Assembly: GCA_905221605.1 (NCBI GenBank)
Contig: CAJNDS010000802.1
Coordinates: 498,001 to 532,500 of the forward strand
Length of the DNA stretch: 34,500 bases
Reading direction: 5' to 3'
Source: Symbiodinium natans
Taxonomy: Eukaryota > Sar > Dinophyceae > Suessiales > Symbiodiniaceae
Shown: positions 29,986-34,500 of the stretch, piece after piece
Layout of the letters: each line of letters starts with the position of its first letter
How positions within the stretch are numbered: position 1 is the first letter of the stretch
Translations under genes and position numbers: made by a program
The notes under the pieces: generated by a model
Database searches by the model: none
What the model was told of the DNA's origin: nothing
Seen by the model: only the letters and a program-made list of their open reading frames with translations

Positions 29986-31607
29986 ACGACAGCTGACCGA
30001 TGCATTCACGGAGCGCTCCGTGATGTAGAAAGCAGAGTGCCCGACGTTCAGGTTTACCCGTTTAACCATTGCTGCAAGACTCAGGCACGCCGTGGCCTAT
30101 TGCTTGTGACCTGCTAAGAACCACTACCGTACTGTCCCCACCTCGGGCCACGCCAAGGCGAACTCCTCGCTGCCTGCCATGCCGCCGAGGAGCAGCTACG
30201 GATTACAGCTGACACGCAGGCATGATGGCCTTGCGCAGTGCCACAGTGCAAACACGCGCAATTCCATGGTTCTGCTATGTCCTGGCCTGAAAGGTCTGCC
30301 AGGAAGACAGCAATGAAAGCAGCCAGCCTGCCCCATGCCCTCTGCTTTGCATGCCGTCATGAAGGATGGAAAGTGCAGAGCGTTCAGCTGTGCCACAATC
30401 ATCCCCAAGGCTGGTCCGCTTTGCCGTTGGACGTGTGATGGCATAGCAAGTGATAGCAGTTGATAGCGAAAAAGAGATAAAAGAGATGTTCACGTTCGCT
30501 CGTTGCAGAGACAGTTTTCGGCGCTCGACCCGTGTGGAACACATGGCGTCTCAGGGTTCAAACTGCCTCATGTGCCACAAGCCGAGACCATCTTTGCTTG
30601 TGGTGTTGTAGCATCTTGCGGCTGTTGACCGCAGATGTTCACAGTGTCCAGTTTAGCTTTTCGACTGCTGCAGCTGCTTTTGCATCTGTGGGACAAGAGA
30701 GACGTAATGCCTGGTACCTGGCATCGGCATGTTCGCTTTTGGCACTTGTAATTGCGTTTGGTGTGGACTTGCTCTATAGGAGTTTTGTCTGAGACCTGCA
30801 GATGCATGTCACGCTGCTGCAGAGGGTCGCTCACACGCGCCCTGGGGCTTAAATGTTGCATGGGGAGCGCAACAGCCAACATTCCAGCCAAAAAAATGGT
30901 CTGCTAGCCTTTGCTTTCACTGCTTCAGGCTACATCATGTCATGTGGCTTGCCTTGAAGAGAGCATGTGGTTGAGATGACGTATGATGACGTATGCTGCA
31001 AAGTGACCTGCCTGCATGGATCTGCACTGATTGCCCTGCGCTGTCTGTGAACTGCAGGGCTCACCCAAGGTTGACCCCCGAGGCCAAACGGCCTTTTAGC
31101 CGCGTGTAGGGTGTAGACACTGTAGACGTAGTGTAGACGTAGCGTGGCCTTTCGGGTCCGGCGCCTGGCAGGTTATCTGCAATAGACAGAGTAAGGCATT
31201 GAAAGCAAGGTTAGCAAGTGCAGCGAAGAGCAATGCGGATTCGTGTCCCTGCCATTCCTAAGGCCTCGCCATTTTCCACGGGCACAATTTCTCGCTCGGC
31301 GCTTGACATGTTTTGACATTGTTTTGACTGGCCCCCCACGCCTTCAGTTTTTCGCCGTCCAAGACCTGACACAGATGTGCCGTGCAGTAATTAAGCTGTT
31401 TTTTGTTTATTGGATTTCACAACACCTTGTGCACATCAGGTTCTAGACCGTACTCTCCACAGCCGCGGGATGCCAAGAGACAACCCCTCCATGCATCAGC
31501 CATATAAGTTCCCAAAGCAAGCATGATGAGTAGTCTTTTGGGCGCTTGCAGGTCCTTCCCACCTTTGCCCAAAGCCTCACCGACTGGCATAGCCAGTCCG
31601 TTGCGCC
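29986..31607. other. Mostly unassigned; one hydrophobic C-terminal frame
   Basis: The only suggestive piece is a + frame at 30532-30792 ending in RRNAWYLASACSLLALVIAF then GVDLLYRSFV and TGA; its last 30 codons look like a single membrane helix with a short tail. No partner exons were recognised. At 31107-31145 GTAGAC/GTGTAGACGTAG words repeat three to four times, and GATGACGTAT repeats at 30977-30998. Nothing else is seen. Confidence 0.3.
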
Positions 31608-34500
31608 ATGACCTCACAGCAACTCTTTGCGGTTCACGCAGCTGAACGACAGTTTACTGAAGCTGCCTTTCTGACGTCGCAGCTTGAGCTTAAAGAACAG
31701 GAGATGCACTTCGAAACATAGCGCCGGATGGAGGCCAAGTGGGGCAGAACCACTTGATGACCTTGATCCTCGCTTGCTGTCCTTCGCGCTGCGCCGTGCC
31801 AGTGCGACCGGACAGCCCACTTTCCGAGCGCCGCGCTGCCCTCCGGAACCGGAAGCTCGAAGCACAGCTTGAAGCGCAGGGAGCGCGGGGGCCAAGCCAG
31901 AGCAGTGATTCTGTATAGGATCATATAGGTCACATATAGGTCACATATAGGTGAGGCATGGTGAGGCATGGTGAGGCTTGACCTTCCGGTGCAGCGCCGA
32001 ATTGGAACATGCCATGCTCCGTCGTGAGTCTTCGGACACTGAAGGAAGTCCTTGAAGAGCCGCAGAGCCCCAAATGCCGCAAATGCGCCAGCTCCCCAGA
32101 CCTCCTCAGCACGCCTTGTCTAAGGAAGTTGCTCGAAGTGGAACTCTGTTAGGAGGAGCTGGAGCAGAAGCATGCAGAGGAGTCGAGCAAGTTCTTCAAA
32201 GAGCTCGTGGCTCAGACGTGTGTGCAACAACCCCCTGGAAAGCGTGCTTATACCTGAGAGCTTCAAAAGGACCTGCTGATAGTGCACGTGCGTTGAACTA
32301 AAGCAAAAGCCCTGATTGCTCTTTTTAAGGATTGAGCATCTCAGAAGAGCACTGACCAAAATGTGCCGCTCTTGGTGATTGATCACAGGCAGCTTGCTGG
32401 TACCGGTGATAGGCAAGCTGGCACATCTTGCGTTCACCAAGGTTGGATGCTGCTGCCATGCATATGCCGGCCGTCTTTCTGCGCTCGTTGAAGGCGACTT
32501 CCTCACCATGGTCTACACCTGTTCCATTGAAGTTGGGATTGCCAGGAGCAGCTCCAGTTGGATGTGCGATATCTAACAAAGCCGGAAAAGGGTGAGGGCG
32601 GGCTGGGACCTTGGCCGCGTTGATCGGCAGCCGTTACCGTCTTGACTCTTGCGGCATTGGGGGGTGTCGCCAAGGCCTCTGCCCCCCGTGCCAGTGACAG
32701 ATATTGTCGACCAGACGGAGCTTATCGAGGCCTTGCGCGCTTGAAGCTTGGGTAACTTGCTGTGCCAGGCTAGACACGTACCGTCACAAGTTAAAAATCT
32801 CCACGGGCAAAGCAGCTCCAGCGATGCCAGTCTCTGCGAAGACGAATCGCAGAGCTGGAGAAGGAGGCCGAGAGCAACCTCTCCACATCCATACACTCGG
32901 TTGGGTAAACTTGCGCCAGCCTGTCACCTGTCAGAATGGCATGCAGACGCGCACCATTCGTGATCTCGAGGAGGAGCTTCGAAAGGCGTGACTTCGGCCC
33001 ATGGTATACACATGTCAACATCGTGATGCAGAACTTAGGCACAGGAAGCCTTGCGAGCTGCAGGGGGCACGGTCCGGACCCTCTGCCTTGCTGGAGGGTT
33101 GGCTTTGCTATGTGCGGCGACTGGTGTCGGTGTGGTGTGGCCTTGCATGGTTTTGCACCACGTCCCGTGGTGAGCTGCTCAAGAGCAGAGGTCACCAGTC
33201 CCGTGCGAAAGCGGCAGCTGCCAGCTTCAAAGGAGCATTTCGGCTGCACTTGAGAGCCCATGAGCTCATGGTGTCATGTGAGACATGCAACACCCCTTGC
33301 CGCCTATGGACCACTTGTCGGGCACGTCGCGCAGGTGTCAAACTGATCCCTGGGCACCGTTTCCCCAAAAGGGGCAAGAGGTCGTCCAGCCAGGCAGTTT
33401 GTGGGAGCATGGTAGAATGAGGACAAAAAAGGGGGCATTGTCAAGAAGCGGCCGTTGATGGGATCAAGCGGGAATATCTTCCAAACTACTGGCGCCTGGT
33501 CAGGTGAGGCACGCGTGCAGCAAGTGCAGCAAGTCGATGCAGGCAGCGTGCGCATGCGTGCGCTTAGGTTCATAAAAGTCAGGTTGAGCCAGCCGTGCCT
33601 TTACAGGACCCAAGCCGAAAGTACCAAAGAAGAAAGGCTAGGGACCTGGCAGGCAGTACCGTCTTCAATCCTTCAACGTAGGTTCGTCGGATGATTGCAG
33701 ATCCAGAGTCCCAGGCCCAAAAGCCGAAGCCGAGGGCAGCAGCAGCAGCGAGGAAGAGGCCAACAGCATTTGTGACGACTGGACTGGTCACACCCCTCAA
33801 TTCTCTCAATTGGCAATTGCTGTGAGCAGGTTGACCCTGTCAGCAATAAGCCTGCCTCGCTCTTGAGAAAGTCTTGGCTGTGCCATGCTGTGATATGCTG
33901 TGCTCCTCCAAGGGCCCTTTAAGCACACCGCGTTGTGGTTTGCTGGGGGCTGTTTTGCAAGGTCAAGCGAAAGGTCAAGAAAGAAGAAGGAGCTAGATTC
34001 AGCTACATTCGTTGTTGTCTCGGAAGTGACATAAATTCGGCTTGGAATTCGTCTCGTCTTCAGGAGAGAAAGTCCGAGAGGTCGTCGCCCCTACCTTACT
34101 GTGCTTAACAACATGGCCGGGCATGAGCAAACGTCATCCACCAAATCCAACAAAGCTGCTGAGGACCATGATGCGATCAAGAGATTGCATGCAGAGCTGG
34201 AGCGCCTGCCATCTGCTTACAGTCGTGCACAACGGGCCAAGAAAGGGCGGCACGAGCATCACACGACCGGCCAGGAGCTCCTGCGGATGAAATTAGCTGC
34301 GGCTGAGCGAGAGCTCGCCAAGATGGAGGTGGTGACCTAACTACACTGCCACGCCTCAGTAAGTCTATACGCAGCCCAAGCCCTGACACATCTGCGTAGA
34401 GCATTCCCAGTCTGGGAGGGCCTGAAGGAGGAGATTGAACGTCTGAAGAAGCTCCTGGCCGAACGCGCTGGGGCCCCAAGAGTCCAAGAGCCGCACATGC
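31608..34500 (+). CDS. Coiled-coil protein gene of small exons, continues past window
   Basis: ATG at 31608 opens a frame with FTEAAFLTSQLELKEQEMHF. A series of short + strand pieces then reads as charged heptad-like helix: about 31833-31910 (ERRAALRNRKLEAQLEAQ), 31995-32023 (AELEHAMLRR before GTGAGT), 32153-32224 (EELEQKHAEESSKFFKELVA after TTAG|G), about 32706-32744 (DQTELIEALRA), about 32806-32884 (RRRIAELEKEAES), about 32935-32991 (TIRDLEEELRKA), 33001-33420, about 33715-33830 (AEAEGSSSSEEEA), 34101-34340 (KRLHAELERLPSAY, then LKLAAAERELAKM in part as MKLAAAERELAKM) and about 34411-34500 (LKEEIERLKKLLAERA). The repeated recurrence of E/K/R/L helices on one strand supports one multi-exon gene. 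Function and exact junctions are unknown; coiled coils act in filaments and scaffolds. Confidence 0.5.
31912..31975. repeat. Short tandem repeats TCACATATAGG and TGAGGCATGG
   Basis: About three copies of an 11-bp (TCA/TCACATATAGG) unit are followed by three copies of TGAGGCATGG. They lie in a presumed intron of the coiled-coil gene. Confidence 0.8.

Overview
This window looks like nuclear DNA of a dinoflagellate. The inference rests on several things seen together: every recognisable gene lies on the + strand; most genes are broken into very short exons; acceptors read AG followed by G; several reconstructed introns have GC rather than GT donors; long stretches are simple-sequence repeat; and a leucine-rich-repeat gene is built from many short LRR exons. 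There is no sign of bacterial operons, tRNAs, rRNAs, phage genes or CRISPR.

Layout: 1-3700 is almost entirely satellite-like DNA (TATG microsatellite, a 53-bp minisatellite, inverted GATCAA arrays, a polypyrimidine tract, a GGGGCT array, a GT array). 3811-4010 holds one isolated protein-like segment. 5556-10144 is a leucine-rich-repeat (LRR) gene with at least ten LRR-coding segments. 10145-12283 has no recognisable gene, only weak exon-like frames. 12284-15714 holds a tyrosyl-DNA phosphodiesterase 1 (Tdp1) gene in which both HKD half-sites can be read (HPK/SSAN and HSK/GSHN) and most introns can be placed in phase; an upstream WWE-like exon may be its N-terminus. 15975-16430 carries a repeat family also seen, in the other orientation, at 1775-2056. 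16960-18866 and 22195-22950 are + strand exon-like segments of unknown function. 23171-25374 is a Sulfotransfer_4-type sulfotransferase gene with a roughly 340-bp AT-only repeat inside it.

The most striking object is at 25649-29746: one uninterrupted 1365-codon frame encoding a short membrane-anchor N-terminus followed by four near-identical tandem copies of a GT77/Nucleotid_trans glycosyltransferase domain (331-residue, 993-bp period), each with its own DxD motif. Copies 1 and 2 encode identical protein, copy 3 differs at one residue and copy 4 at about eleven. It has no visible introns, unlike its neighbours. Sulfotransferase and glycosyltransferase are adjacent on the same strand, so the pair may act on a shared secretory-pathway glycan, but that is inference. 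The window ends inside a gene (31608-34500) made of small charged coiled-coil exons.

Intron boundaries were placed by eye using reading phase and family motifs, so exon ends not described as fixed by phase are approximate.
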